A stretch of DNA of 64,000 bases from Lichenihabitans sp033947565 (lineage in GTDB: Bacteria > Pseudomonadota > Alphaproteobacteria > Rhizobiales > Beijerinckiaceae), in the NCBI RefSeq assembly GCF_033947565.1, contig NZ_JARPVX010000002.1:62001-126000 (forward strand), read 5' to 3'. Under the pieces are notes generated by a model. That model was not told the origin of the DNA and ran no database searches. It saw only the letters and a list, made by a program, of their open reading frames with translations. Position numbers and translations under genes: made by a program. Of this stretch, positions 25,692 through 35,158 are shown one piece after another; position 1 is the first letter of the stretch, and each line of letters starts with the position of its first letter.

Positions 25692-26060
25692 ATGGCACGT
25701 GTCAAACGCGGCGTCACTTCGCACGCCAAGCACAAGAAGACCCTGGACGCCGCTAAAGGCTTTTATGGTCGTCGCAAGAACACCATCCGCATCGCCAAGC
25801 AGGCCGTCGAGAAATCGATGCAATATGCTTACCGCGATCGGAAGAACAAGAAGCGCACGTTCCGCGCGCTTTGGATCCAGCGCATCAACGCCGCCGTGCG
25901 TGAGTTCGGGCTGACCTACAGCCGCTTCATCGACGGGCTCGGCAAGGCCGGCATCGAGATCGACCGCAAGGTCCTGTCCGAGATCGCCATTCACGAGCCG
26001 GAGGCCTTCAAGGCCATAGTCGAAAAGGCCAAGGGCGCCCTTCCGGCCCAGGCTGCCTGA
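25692..26060 (+). CDS. rplT: 50S ribosomal protein L20
   Basis: L20 binds 23S rRNA early in assembly of the large subunit. The 122-residue product is typical: MARVKRGVTSHAKHKKTL, then GFYGRRKNTIRIAKQAVEKS and DRKNKKRTFRALWIQRINA. It lies between rpmI and pheS, as in many bacteria. Confidence 0.98.
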   Translation: MARVKRGVTSHAKHKKTLDAAKGFYGRRKNTIRIAKQAVEKSMQYAYRDRKNKKRTFRALWIQRINAAVREFGLTYSRFIDGLGKAGIEIDRKVLSEIAIHEPEAFKAIVEKAKGALPAQAA

Positions 26061-26072
26061 CCCAACGACCAT

Positions 26073-26114
26073 CCGTCCTCCACCAACGGGGGACGGTGTC
26101 ACGGCAACGCCGTG
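26073..26114 (+). terminator. hairpin pair between rplT and pheS
   Basis: Two adjacent stems are seen: 26073-26078 with 26091-26096 (CCGTCC/GGACGG) and 26100-26105 with 26109-26114 (CACGGC/GCCGTG, 3-nt loop). No T-run follows. They could be a partial terminator or an attenuation element before pheST; no Phe-rich leader peptide was found. Confidence 0.4.
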
Positions 26115-26237
26115 GCGGATGAGGGGGACCGGATGCCGGTATCGCCCTCATCCGACCTTCGCTGTACGCGGAGGCCAGCCTTTGCCTACAATGCGGCAAG
26201 GGACAGGAGCGGCCTCCGTTTTTCTTGAGGCCGGATC

Positions 26238-27320
26238 ATGACCGACATCACAGAGCTCGAACAGCGCCTCACGGCCGACATCGCGGCCGCCGATACAGAG
26301 GCGGCGCTCGAAGCCGTGCGCGTTGCGGCGCTTGGCAAGAAGGGCTCCGTCTCGGCCCTGCTGGCGACGCTCGGCAAGATGTCGTCCGACGAGCGCAAGA
26401 CCAGCGGCGCTGCCATCAACGTGTTGAAGGATCGTATCGCTGAGGCCCTGGCGGCCAAGCGCGATACCTTGCGCGAGCAGGCGCTCGCGGCCCGGTTGCA
26501 GCAGGAGGCCGTCGACGTCACCCTGCCGGTTCGTGACGAGGCGGTCGCGCTCGGTCGCATTCACCCGATCACCCAGGTCATGGATGAGCTTACGGCCATC
26601 TTCGGCGATATGGGCTTCTCGATTGCCGAAGGTCCGGACGTCGAGACCGACTTCTACAATTTCACGGCGCTGAACTTCCCGGAGGGCCATCCGGCCCGGG
26701 AGATGCACGACACTTTCTTTTTCAAGCCGGACGCGACCGGCGCCCGTAATTTGCTGCGCACCCATACGAGCCCGGTGCAGATTCGCACCATGACCAACAA
26801 GAAACCGCCGATCCGCATCATCTGCCCGGGCCGCACCTATCGGTGCGATTCCGACCAGACCCACACGCCGATGTTCCATCAGGTCGAGGGTCTGGTGATC
26901 GACAAGACCGCCAATCTCGCCAACCTGAAGTGGGTGCTGCAGGAGTTCTGCCGCGCCTTCTTCGAGGTCGACCAGGTGAAGATGCGCTTCCGGCCGTCGT
27001 TCTTTCCGTTCACGGAACCTTCCATGGAGGTGGACATCCAGTGTTCGCGCAAAGGTGGCGAGATTCGCTTCGGCGAGGGCGACGACTGGCTGGAAATCCT
27101 TGGCTGCGGCATGGTGCATCCGAATGTGCTGCGCCATTGCGGCATCGATCCGGATGAATACCAGGGCTTTGCGTGGGGCATGGGCATCGACCGTATCGCC
27201 ATGCTGAAATATGGCATGCCGGATCTACGCCCATTTTTCGAGGCGGACGTGCGATGGTTGAAGCACTATGGCTTCCGCCCGCTCGACATCCCGACGCTGA
27301 CTGGTGGCCTTTCAGGCTGA
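26238..27320 (+). CDS. pheS: phenylalanine--tRNA ligase alpha subunit
   Basis: PheS carries the active site of the heterotetrameric enzyme that charges tRNA-Phe. The 360-residue protein has an N-terminal helical arm (residues 1-85) and a class II core with motif 2 (LLRTHTSPVQIRTM, GRTYRCDSDQTHTPMFHQVE), FFPFTEPSMEVDI and motif 3 (FAWGMGIDRIAMLKYGMPDL). Length is normal. pheT follows after 39 bp. Confidence 0.98.
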   Translation: MTDITELEQRLTADIAAADTEAALEAVRVAALGKKGSVSALLATLGKMSSDERKTSGAAINVLKDRIAEALAAKRDTLREQALAARLQQEAVDVTLPVRDEAVALGRIHPITQVMDELTAIFGDMGFSIAEGPDVETDFYNFTALNFPEGHPAREMHDTFFFKPDATGARNLLRTHTSPVQIRTMTNKKPPIRIICPGRTYRCDSDQTHTPMFHQVEGLVIDKTANLANLKWVLQEFCRAFFEVDQVKMRFRPSFFPFTEPSMEVDIQCSRKGGEIRFGEGDDWLEILGCGMVHPNVLRHCGIDPDEYQGFAWGMGIDRIAMLKYGMPDLRPFFEADVRWLKHYGFRPLDIPTLTGGLSG

Positions 27321-27359
27321 TCTCGTCCGCTCCTGTTTCGCGTTTCCTGGTTGCCTCGC

Positions 27360-29786
27360 ATGAAATTCACCCTTTCCTGGCTCAAGGATCACCTCGACAC
27401 GACAGCGTCGCTCGACGTGATCGTCGAAACGCTGACGCGGATCGGCCTCGAGGTCGAACATCTCGATAATCCTGGCGAACGGCTGAAGAGCTTCACGGTC
27501 GCCCGGGTGCTGGCCGCCGTGCAGCATCCGAACGCCGACCGGCTGCGGGTCTGCACCGTCGATACGGGGCAGGGCGCGCCGTTGCAGGTCGTGTGCGGGG
27601 CGCCGAATGCGCGGGCCGGCATGGTGTCGGTCTTCTCGCCCCCTGGCACCTTCATCCCGGGCAAGAACATCACCATCGCCGAAGGGGTGATCCGCGGCGT
27701 TGAATCGAAGGGCATGCTCTGCTCGGAGGCCGAACTCGACCTGTCGACCGAGCATGACGGCATCATCGATCTGCCGAGCGACGCGCCGGTTGGCGTGTCC
27801 TACGCGGCCTATGCGGGGCTCGATGACCCGCTCATTGAGATCAACCTGACACCCAACCGCCCCGATGCCGCGAGCGTCTACGGCATTGCCCGTGACCTTG
27901 CGGCCGCCGGTCTTGGCACGCTGCGGCCGCGGGCTTCGAGCCATGTCGATGCGCAGGGCACTGCCGGCGTGGCGGTGCGGCTGGACCTCGTGGGCGACGA
28001 TGCAGCCCTGGCCCCCGCTTTCGCGCTGCGGCGCGTGCGGGGCGTCCGCAACGGCCCCTCGCCGGATTGGCTGAAGCGGCGCCTCAGCGCTATCGGGCTG
28101 CGCCCGATCAATGCACTGGTGGATGTCACCAACTATCTGACCTTCGATCAGGGGCGCCCCCTGCACGTGTTTGACGCCGCAAAGGTGACGGGCGACCTCG
28201 CGGTGCGCCGGGCGCGACCAGGGGAAACCCTGGTGGCCCTCGATGGTCGCAGCTACGCGCTCGACGCCGACGTGCTGGTGATCGCCGACGACAAGGGGCC
28301 GGAATCGATCGCCGGCATCATGGGTGGCGAGGCGTCCGGCTGCGATGCGGCCACCACGGAAGTGCTGGTCGAAAGCGCCTTGTGGGAGCCGCTGCAGGTG
28401 GCGCGCACCGGGCGCAAGCTCGGCCTCAACACGGATGCGCGCTACCGCTTCGAACGCGGTGTCGACCCCGCTTTCTGCTTGTCGGGCCTCGACAGGGCCA
28501 CCGCTCTGATCGTTGAACTCTGCGGTGGTGAGCCGTCCGAAGCGGTCGTGGCCGGCACCGTGCCGACGCCCGATCATCGGATCCTGTTCCCCTGGAGCGA
28601 GGTGCGGCGGCTGACCGGCTTGGCGCTCCCGCAAGCCGAGATGGCGGCCAGCCTGGAACGCCTCGGTTTCGAGCTGCTGAGCCATGAGGACGACAGCGCG
28701 CTCGTCCGCGTCCCGTCCTGGCGGCCCGACGTGCACGGCAAGGCGGACCTCGTCGAAGAGATCGTCCGCTTGGCCGGTCTCGATCAGGTGGTGCCGGAGC
28801 CCTTGCGGCGTGCCGAAGCCACGGTGCCGACGCCGGTGCTGACGTTGTTGCAGAAGCGTACGCGCCTGGCGAAGCGCAGCCTGAGCGCCTGTGGGCTGCT
28901 GGAGGCCGTCACCTGGTCGTTCGTGTCGCATGAGCGCGCGATCGCGTTCGGCGGTGGCCAGGATGATCTCGCGCTGGCGAACCCGATTGCGGCCGATCTC
29001 AGCGATATGCGCCCGAGCCTCCTGCCGGGTCTTCTGGCTGCGGCCGAGCGCAATGCCAAGCGGGGTCAAGGCGACGTCGCCCTGTTCGAAGTCGGACAGG
29101 TGTTCCGCGGTGCTGGTGAAGGCGACCAGCGGATCGCGGTCGCCGGCATCCGGCGCGGCACGGCGCGTGTCAGCGGTGCGGGCCGCCGCTGGGGGGAGAC
29201 CCCTGCGGCCGTATCGGTGTTCGACACCAAGGCCGACGTGCTGACGCTGCTGGCGAGCCTCGGCATCGCGACCGGCGGCCTGCAGGTGGTGGCGGGTGGC
29301 CCGGCTTACCTGCATCCGGGACGATCCGGTACGCTGCAGTTCGGCCCCAAGGCGCCGATCGGCAGTTTCGGTGAGATCCATCCCAAGGTGTTGGACGGCT
29401 TTGGCGGCACGGGACCCGTGGTGGGCTTCGAGATCATCCTCGATGCCTTGCCGGCGCCGAAGCAGAAGCCCACTCGGGCCAAGGGCCGCCTCGATGTGTC
29501 CGAATTGATGCCGCTCGACCGCGACTTCGCCTTCGTGGTGGATCGTGGCGTCGCGGCAGCCGATATCCTGAAGGCCATACAGGCGGCCGAACGGACGCTT
29601 CTTGCCGGGACGACGGTGTTCGACGTCTACGAAGGGCCGGGTGTGCCCGAAGGGAAAAAGTCGGTCGCCGTGACCGCCACGCTTCAGCCGCGGGACAAGA
29701 CCCTGACCGAAGCCGATCTCGAGGCCTTCACGCGTCGGGTGGTGGAGGAGGTCGGCCGTAAGACCGGAGCGGTGCTGCGCAGCTAA
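27360..29786 (+). CDS. pheT: phenylalanine--tRNA ligase beta subunit
   Basis: PheT pairs with PheS and holds the editing site for mischarged Tyr-tRNA and the anticodon-binding part. The 808-residue protein has an N-terminal tRNA-binding OB domain (about 40-150: LQVVCGAPNARAGMVSVF), B3/B4 editing domain (about 200-390), B5 domain, a catalytic-like core and a C-terminal FDX-ACB domain (ELMPLDRDFAFVVDRGV, LTEADLEAF). ATG at 27360 chosen over TTG three codons upstream. Confidence 0.98.
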   Translation: MKFTLSWLKDHLDTTASLDVIVETLTRIGLEVEHLDNPGERLKSFTVARVLAAVQHPNADRLRVCTVDTGQGAPLQVVCGAPNARAGMVSVFSPPGTFIPGKNITIAEGVIRGVESKGMLCSEAELDLSTEHDGIIDLPSDAPVGVSYAAYAGLDDPLIEINLTPNRPDAASVYGIARDLAAAGLGTLRPRASSHVDAQGTAGVAVRLDLVGDDAALAPAFALRRVRGVRNGPSPDWLKRRLSAIGLRPINALVDVTNYLTFDQGRPLHVFDAAKVTGDLAVRRARPGETLVALDGRSYALDADVLVIADDKGPESIAGIMGGEASGCDAATTEVLVESALWEPLQVARTGRKLGLNTDARYRFERGVDPAFCLSGLDRATALIVELCGGEPSEAVVAGTVPTPDHRILFPWSEVRRLTGLALPQAEMAASLERLGFELLSHEDDSALVRVPSWRPDVHGKADLVEEIVRLAGLDQVVPEPLRRAEATVPTPVLTLLQKRTRLAKRSLSACGLLEAVTWSFVSHERAIAFGGGQDDLALANPIAADLSDMRPSLLPGLLAAAERNAKRGQGDVALFEVGQVFRGAGEGDQRIAVAGIRRGTARVSGAGRRWGETPAAVSVFDTKADVLTLLASLGIATGGLQVVAGGPAYLHPGRSGTLQFGPKAPIGSFGEIHPKVLDGFGGTGPVVGFEIILDALPAPKQKPTRAKGRLDVSELMPLDRDFAFVVDRGVAAADILKAIQAAERTLLAGTTVFDVYEGPGVPEGKKSVAVTATLQPRDKTLTEADLEAFTRRVVEEVGRKTGAVLRS

Positions 29787-29790
29787 GGCG

Positions 29791-29807
29791 CGGGGCGAAG
29801 CGCCCCG
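29791..29807 (+). terminator. hairpin between pheT and the convergent DUF2892 gene
   Basis: A perfect 6-bp GC stem (CGGGGC at 29791-29796, GCCCCG at 29802-29807) and 5-nt loop lie 5 bp after the pheT stop. It could serve both convergent genes; T-runs are absent. Confidence 0.45.
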
Positions 29808-29828
29808 GCCGTCACGTGTGTAAAACGA

Positions 29829-30044
29829 TCAAACGTCCAGCGCGGCGCGCGCCGGGCAATAGCCTGTAGCCCCGCGATAGGCCAGGAAGATGCCGGCCCC
29901 GAGCGCCAGAATGCTCAGGATCTTGTTGGGTCGCGGCTGGGCCGCCACAGCGGCCAGCGCCAGCCCGGCCACGACCGAGATGGCCCGCTCGGGCATTTGA
30001 ATGTGCCCGCCCTGGGCCGGGAAATCGGGAAGCCGCGACGACAT
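29829..30044 (-). CDS. DUF2892 (YgaP-like) small membrane protein
   Basis: A 71-residue protein with the DUF2892 pattern: MPERAISVVAGLALAAVA near the middle, then ILSILALGAGIFLAYRG and a terminal Cys segment (TGYCPARAALDV). Two hydrophobic helices should span the inner membrane. Similar domains form the membrane anchor of YgaP-type rhodanese proteins, but no rhodanese is encoded nearby. ATG at 30044 has AGGAG at the right distance. Function is unknown. Confidence 0.8.
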   Translation of the reverse strand: MSSRLPDFPAQGGHIQMPERAISVVAGLALAAVAAQPRPNKILSILALGAGIFLAYRGATGYCPARAALDV

Positions 30045-30118
30045 CGGAAACTCCTGTTGCACTGGCGGAGCATCCGCGCCGCCCGTGCACTGAACCGATA
30101 CGGCGGGACGAGGTTCCG

Positions 30119-32836
30119 TCACGGAGCGACGGCATCCGGCGGCGCGCTCTGCAAGGCGCGAAAGATGTGCTCGGCCGAGAAGGGCGTCGCAAGGAGGCGT
30201 CGACCGATGGCGTCGCGGATGGCATTGCCGAGCGCCGGCGCCACCGGGTTATAAGGCGACTCGCTCATCGACTTGGCACCGAGCGGCCCGACGGAATCAT
30301 AGGTGTCGGCGAAGGTGACCGTGGTGCGCGGCACATCGGCGAACCCTGGGATGTGGTAGGATCGGAACGCCGCATTCGAGACAGCGCCATCCGGGTCGAT
30401 CCGGAGATCTTCGAACAAGGCGGCGCCGATGGCTTGGGCAACGCCGCCCTCCACTTGGCCGCGACACTGCATGGGATTGATCACGGTGCCGGCGTCGGCG
30501 CCGTGCAGGCTCCCCAGGATGCGCAGGGTGCCGTACTGCCGGTGCACCGCGACGACGAAGCCCTGCACGTTGAAGGCCACGGAGCGGGGTGTGCCGGTGG
30601 AATGGCCGGTGCAGTCGAGCTTCGCCCCAAGCTCGATGCCCGCCGCCGCGAGCTCCGCCAGGGCTAGGCCGTCACCATCCACCAGCATCCAATCCTGTGT
30701 CAGTCGGCAATCGGCGGCGTTCGGGGCCAACCGCCCGGCCAAGTCCTGCAGCACCGCCGCGAGCGCCGTGGCGGCCGCCTGAGTGGCGGTGCCGGCGATC
30801 ACGGTTCCGGTGCTGCCATAGGCGCCCGTGTCGTGGCCGCCATGGCGGGTGTCGGATTGGTGGATACGGATGCGGTCCACCGTCGTGGCGAGGGCCGTCG
30901 CTGCGATCTGGGCGTGGACCGTGGTGGTGCCATTGCCGAACTCGGCCGTGCCGACCGTCAGGTCGTAGAAGCCATCCGCCGCCAGCGCGATGCGGCAATC
31001 CGCGAAATGGCCGCGCGGCGGTACGGTGTCGATCATCGACAGCGCCATGCCGCGACCGATCAGCCAGTCGGGGCCGAGCGCCGGCGGATCGATGCGGGCG
31101 AGCCCCGCCTCGACCTGATCGAGGGCCTGGTCGAGCCCGTAGCTGCCGTAATGCACGTCGTGGGGCACCTCGTCGTAGGACACCATCGCGTCGCCGGGGC
31201 GCACCACGTTGCGGCGGCGAAACGCGAAAGGGTCCATCCCAAGCTGACGCGCCACCTCGTCCATCGCGGATTCGACCGCGAAGACGGTCTGGCTCAGGCC
31301 ATAGCCCCGGAAGGCGCCGCCCGGCACGCTGTTCGTATAGACCACATGGCCGTCCACCCTCTTGTTGGGGCAGCGATACACCCCAAGCGATTCACCGGCG
31401 CCGTGAAACATCGTGCCCGGGCCGTGGTTGCCGTAAGCGCCGGTGTTCGACAGCATATCCATCGCTATGGCTGTCAGGTGCCCATCCCGGGTGGCGCCGA
31501 TCTTCAGGCGGATGCGCATCGGGTGGCGCGTCGTGGTGGCACTGAATTGCTCGGCCCGCGTGAGCTCGAGCTTCACGGGGCGGCCGGTCTTCAGCACCGC
31601 GAGCGCCACGAGATCCTCGGTCAGCATCTCCTGCTTGCCGCCGAAACCGCCGCCGACCCGCGGCGCGAAGACCCGCACGGCATCGCGGGGCAGATCGTAG
31701 AGCCGGCACAAGGCGTCGCGGGTGAGGAACGGCACCTGCGAGCTCGTCCGCATCACCAGCGTACCATCCGGGTCGCGCCAGCCGATGCTGCCATGGGTTT
31801 CCAGCGCCGCATGCTGGACGCGCTGCGTGTGGTAGGTCGCCTCATGGATCACGGCCGCGGCCGCGAAGCCCTTGGACACATCACCGATTTCGCCATGCAG
31901 CTCCGCCACGAGATTGCGGTCCGGGTCGGCGATGCGCGCCGCCCCCGCGGGCTTGTCGTGAACCTTGGCGATGCCCGGCCGCATCGCGGTCTCGGGGTCC
32001 AGCACGGGCTCGAAAACCTCGTAGTCGACATGCAGCCGGTCGCATGCTTCTTCGGCCGCAGCCTCGGTTTCGGCCACCACGGCCGCCACACGTTGGCCCA
32101 CGAAGCGCAACACGGGATCGAGCACCATCGTGTCGGCCGGATCGTCGGTATCGTGCTCGTGCCGGCCGGTCGAGAACAGCCTTTGCGGCGCATCCTCGTG
32201 GCTCAGGACCGCAATGACGCCCGGCACCTGCCAAGCCTCGCTAGCGTCGATCGAGCGGATGCGGGCCGAGGCGTGCGGCGAGCGCAGCACCTTCATGTGA
32301 GTCAGGCCGTCTACCGCGATATCCATGGTGTAGCGGGCCTGACCGCGGAGGATATCCGGCCCGGCGGGCGCGCCGAGATTGCGGCCGATCGCCAGACCCG
32401 GCCCCGGATGTTCGACGTGGGTTTCGCCGGCCACCGCATCCGCAATGGCGCGATAGCCGGTGCAGCGGCACAGGTTGCCTTTCAGTGCTGCAGGCAGATC
32501 GCGGACCTGTCCCTGATCGAGCGACGCGACCGTCATCACCATGCCGGCGGTGCAGAAGCCGCATTGGTATCCCTGCGCGGCCAGGAAGGCCTGTTGCACG
32601 GGGTGCAGGTTGCGGTCACTCAGCCCTTCGATGGTGGTGACCTGATGGCCTTCGGCCCGGAAGGCGGGGACGAGGCAGCTGTGCACCGGCTTGCCGTCGA
32701 GATGCACCGTGCAGGCACCGCAATCGCCGCTGTCGCAGCCCTTCTTGACCCCGAACCACCCTTCCTGGCGCAAAAAGGTGCGCAGACACTGGCCCGGTCG
32801 CGGTGCTGTCGAGACCGCAACGCCATTCACCTTCAT
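30119..32836 (-). CDS. molybdenum hydroxylase, fused [2Fe-2S] and molybdopterin-binding subunit (xanthine dehydrogenase family)
   Basis: This 905-residue protein joins two modules that are usually separate. Residues 1-140 are the two-cluster ferredoxin part: Cys34, Cys39, Cys42 and Cys54 for the plant-type [2Fe-2S], and Cys92, Cys95, Cys123 and Cys125 (CGFC, CRC) for the second cluster. Residues about 150-905 are the Mo-cofactor part, with RVGGGFGGKQ, GGAFRGYGLSQ and the putative catalytic Glu in KSMSESPYNPVAPALGNA. It should hydroxylate a purine, aldehyde or N-heterocycle, passing electrons to the FAD subunit encoded just upstream, which it overlaps by 4 nt. The substrate is not known. No XdhC-type maturation gene is adjacent. 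Confidence 0.88.
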   Translation of the reverse strand: MKVNGVAVSTAPRPGQCLRTFLRQEGWFGVKKGCDSGDCGACTVHLDGKPVHSCLVPAFRAEGHQVTTIEGLSDRNLHPVQQAFLAAQGYQCGFCTAGMVMTVASLDQGQVRDLPAALKGNLCRCTGYRAIADAVAGETHVEHPGPGLAIGRNLGAPAGPDILRGQARYTMDIAVDGLTHMKVLRSPHASARIRSIDASEAWQVPGVIAVLSHEDAPQRLFSTGRHEHDTDDPADTMVLDPVLRFVGQRVAAVVAETEAAAEEACDRLHVDYEVFEPVLDPETAMRPGIAKVHDKPAGAARIADPDRNLVAELHGEIGDVSKGFAAAAVIHEATYHTQRVQHAALETHGSIGWRDPDGTLVMRTSSQVPFLTRDALCRLYDLPRDAVRVFAPRVGGGFGGKQEMLTEDLVALAVLKTGRPVKLELTRAEQFSATTTRHPMRIRLKIGATRDGHLTAIAMDMLSNTGAYGNHGPGTMFHGAGESLGVYRCPNKRVDGHVVYTNSVPGGAFRGYGLSQTVFAVESAMDEVARQLGMDPFAFRRRNVVRPGDAMVSYDEVPHDVHYGSYGLDQALDQVEAGLARIDPPALGPDWLIGRGMALSMIDTVPPRGHFADCRIALAADGFYDLTVGTAEFGNGTTTVHAQIAATALATTVDRIRIHQSDTRHGGHDTGAYGSTGTVIAGTATQAAATALAAVLQDLAGRLAPNAADCRLTQDWMLVDGDGLALAELAAAGIELGAKLDCTGHSTGTPRSVAFNVQGFVVAVHRQYGTLRILGSLHGADAGTVINPMQCRGQVEGGVAQAIGAALFEDLRIDPDGAVSNAAFRSYHIPGFADVPRTTVTFADTYDSVGPLGAKSMSESPYNPVAPALGNAIRDAIGRRLLATPFSAEHIFRALQSAPPDAVAP

Positions 32837-33648
32837 GCCGAAAGCTCCGCGCGGATCTCTTCGGCCAGATGGCGGGTGAGGTGCTGGCGCCAGTCGGGGG
32901 CGCCATGAACATCGTCGAAATAGGCGGCGATCGGGATCGTCGCGTCGATGCCATGCCGGAGGGCCTCTGCGCTGGGCACCTGATCGAAGGCGAGCCGCAA
33001 CGGCCGCGGCGTCGAGGCCGTCACGGTGAGGCAAAACTCGCCGCTGTCGTGACGCGTGCCGATCAGCAGGGCGGCCGAGCGGCCGAGCGGCGTCAACGAC
33101 ATCTGGCGAAAGGCGCTTCTTTGCCGGAAGGCCGCTGCCGGAATGTCGATGCGACGCAGCAAGTCGCCTGGTGCGAGCGCCGTCCGTTGCGGGCCGAGAA
33201 CGAGATCGAGCGCCGGGAGGCGACGTTCGGTCCCGTCCGAGGTCCAGATCAGGCAGCTGGCGTCCAGCGCCACCGCGAGGGAGATCAACGGCGCTGCCGG
33301 CAAGGCAAGGCACAGGTTGCCGCCCACCGTTGCGGTGTTCCAAATCTTGAAGGAAGCCCAAAGCGCGTGGCAGCACGCGGCGATCAGCGAACCGGCCCGC
33401 CAAGACGCCGGCGGCTCGAAACTTTCCAGGGTGGCGACCGGGCAGGTCGCGCCGATCGACAGACCGTCGGGCCCGACCTCGAGCGCCGGCCAGCCGAGGC
33501 TCGAAAGATCGATCAGTCGACGAAGATGCCGCTGCGGTTCGGACAAAAGCCAGGTGCCGCCCGCGAGCCAGGCGTCGCCTGGACGGAACGGCTGCAGGTC
33601 GTGCCGCGTGGCCGGCCTGAGGACGGCCTCCACCGTGTTGAGGTCCAT
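32833..33648 (-). CDS. molybdenum hydroxylase FAD-binding subunit
   Basis: A 271-residue subunit of the CoxM/XdhB FAD family (FAD_binding_5 plus CO_deh_flav_C). Family features are AGGTWLLSEP near residue 30 for FAD binding and IWNTATVGGNLCLALPAAP near residue 105. It receives electrons from the [2Fe-2S] clusters of the fused subunit. Its TGA overlaps the ATG of that gene (ATGA), so the two are made together. The chain is slightly short for the family. Confidence 0.88.
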   Translation of the reverse strand: MDLNTVEAVLRPATRHDLQPFRPGDAWLAGGTWLLSEPQRHLRRLIDLSSLGWPALEVGPDGLSIGATCPVATLESFEPPASWRAGSLIAACCHALWASFKIWNTATVGGNLCLALPAAPLISLAVALDASCLIWTSDGTERRLPALDLVLGPQRTALAPGDLLRRIDIPAAAFRQRSAFRQMSLTPLGRSAALLIGTRHDSGEFCLTVTASTPRPLRLAFDQVPSAEALRHGIDATIPIAAYFDDVHGAPDWRQHLTRHLAEEIRAELSA

Positions 33649-33788
33649 GAACTGAGCTCCTGGCCGATGGGAAGCACGTAGCGGGCCAGGCGCTTGCCGG
33701 CAAATGCCGGGACGCCACAGGCGGAGGCGCTAAAGCCTCGCAGCAAGCACCAGTATTCGCCCGTATGGGAGCGGACGATGCCGAACTT

Positions 33789-34505
33789 CTACAAGCTTGT
33801 CGCCACGGGCTTGCCGACGAACAGCGGGGCGCTGGTGGGCTGGCCGGTCGGAGACCCGCCCAAAGGCTCGACCGTCACCGCATAGGTGGCGTTCGACATG
33901 ATGGATGCGGCGACGTTCGGGACGACCGGCTTGAGCGGCGTTGCCGCGTCGATGACACCCATCGACCGCGGTGCAGTGTGGTCGCCGTCGATCATCCATA
34001 CCTCGAAACTCTTGCCTGCCGGCGCGCTGGCTGCGAGCGGCAACACGGACATGCGGTGATGAGCGGTGTCCAACGACACCACGAAAGACGGCTGTCCCGC
34101 CCCTTGCTGCAGCACCGCCACATAGGTCCCGGCCCCTGTGACGGGCGGCAAGGCTTCGCGCGCCACTACCCACAGCGCCAGCGCCGCCGCGAGCGCGCTG
34201 GTACCGGCCGCCACTCCGCGCCACAGGCGCAGCTTGCGCCGGATAATCAGAATATTGTCGGCCGGCGTCCACGGGGCCAGGGCCGGCAGGCGGTGCAGCA
34301 GCTTTGGATAAAGGTCATCTGGTGGGGCGAGCGGCGGCGTGGCTTCGGCCAAGGGCGCCAGCCGAGCCTCCCACTGCGCGATCAATCCATCGAACCCGAT
34401 GTCGCGAGATCGTCGCGCTTCCGCGGCAGCGCGCTCGTCGGCTTCGAGGGTGCCGAGGACGTATTCGGCCGCCAGGGCGTCGTCGTCGGAAAGGTCGCTC
34501 GTCAC
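33789..34505 (-). CDS. RskA-type anti-sigma factor
   Basis: A 238-residue membrane anti-sigma factor. The N-terminal cytoplasmic part (LSDDDALAAEYVLGTLEADE) matches RskA/anti-sigma-K zinc-less domains. One membrane helix lies at about residues 95-118 (VAAGTSALAAALALWVVA), followed by a periplasmic RskA domain (SVLPLAASAPAGKSFEVWMI). It should hold the upstream sigma factor at the membrane until a signal releases it. GTG at 34505 overlaps the sigma stop (GTGA) and fits the family N terminus; an ATG at 34514 is an alternative. Confidence 0.85.
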   Translation of the reverse strand: MTSDLSDDDALAAEYVLGTLEADERAAAEARRSRDIGFDGLIAQWEARLAPLAEATPPLAPPDDLYPKLLHRLPALAPWTPADNILIIRRKLRLWRGVAAGTSALAAALALWVVAREALPPVTGAGTYVAVLQQGAGQPSFVVSLDTAHHRMSVLPLAASAPAGKSFEVWMIDGDHTAPRSMGVIDAATPLKPVVPNVAASIMSNATYAVTVEPLGGSPTGQPTSAPLFVGKPVATSL

Positions 34506-35047
34506 GACAGGCATGCCTTCAGCTGAGCGAGGCTGCGGTGCAGCCAAGTTTTGATGGTGGGAACCGGACGTGTGAACCGTTGGGCGAGCGCATCCCGGCT
34601 GAGGCCCTGACAATAGGCCAGCAGCACGATGTCGCGCTTTTCGCCGTCGAGCTGGCCGAGACACGCCATCAGCGCCCCGAGCTGCTCCTTCCGGGCGCGT
34701 GCATCGAGCGGGTGCGCATCGTCGCCGGCGAGGTCGAGATCGTCGATGTCGCCCTGCGGCTCGGGCTTGCGACGGCGCACCTCATCGATTGCCCGGTTGC
34801 GTGCGATCGTGGCGAGCCAAGTGATCGGAGACGCTCTGGCGGCGTCGAAATCGCCAGCCCGCTGCCACGCTTTCACGTAAACCTCCTGGAGAAGGTCGTC
34901 GGCCACGGATCGATTGACGACGATCCGCACGATGATGCCGTAAAGCTTTGCACTGGTGGCTTGGTAGAGGGCCTCGAAAGCGGCTTGCTCTCCGTCGGCA
35001 ACCCGCCCGAGGATCGCGGCCAATTCACCCGACGACGCCACCATCAT
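34502..35047 (-). CDS. ECF-type RNA polymerase sigma factor (SigK/RpoE-like)
   Basis: A 181-residue ECF sigma factor with region 2 (FEALYQATSAKLYGIIVRI, DLLQEVYVKAWQRAGDFDA, SPITWLATIARNRAIDEVRR) and region 4 (LVLLAYCQGLSRDALAQRF-like helix-turn-helix, then VPTIKTWLHRSLAQLKACL). It is followed by its RskA-type anti-sigma factor with a 4-nt overlap. The first or third base codon pair (35047 or 35044) may be the true ATG. Likely targets are the neighbouring genes, including the fasciclin gene. Confidence 0.92.
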   Translation of the reverse strand: MMVASSGELAAILGRVADGEQAAFEALYQATSAKLYGIIVRIVVNRSVADDLLQEVYVKAWQRAGDFDAARASPITWLATIARNRAIDEVRRRKPEPQGDIDDLDLAGDDAHPLDARARKEQLGALMACLGQLDGEKRDIVLLAYCQGLSRDALAQRFTRPVPTIKTWLHRSLAQLKACLS

Positions 35048-35158
35048 CCACCCCGGTCCGCTCCTCGCGCGCGACGCGGAAGCTTGCGGTTACGCTAAAC
35101 AGCGATGGACTGCGCGCCAATCGAAAAGCGCGTTCGAGCCTCCGTCAAGCCTAAGTCG

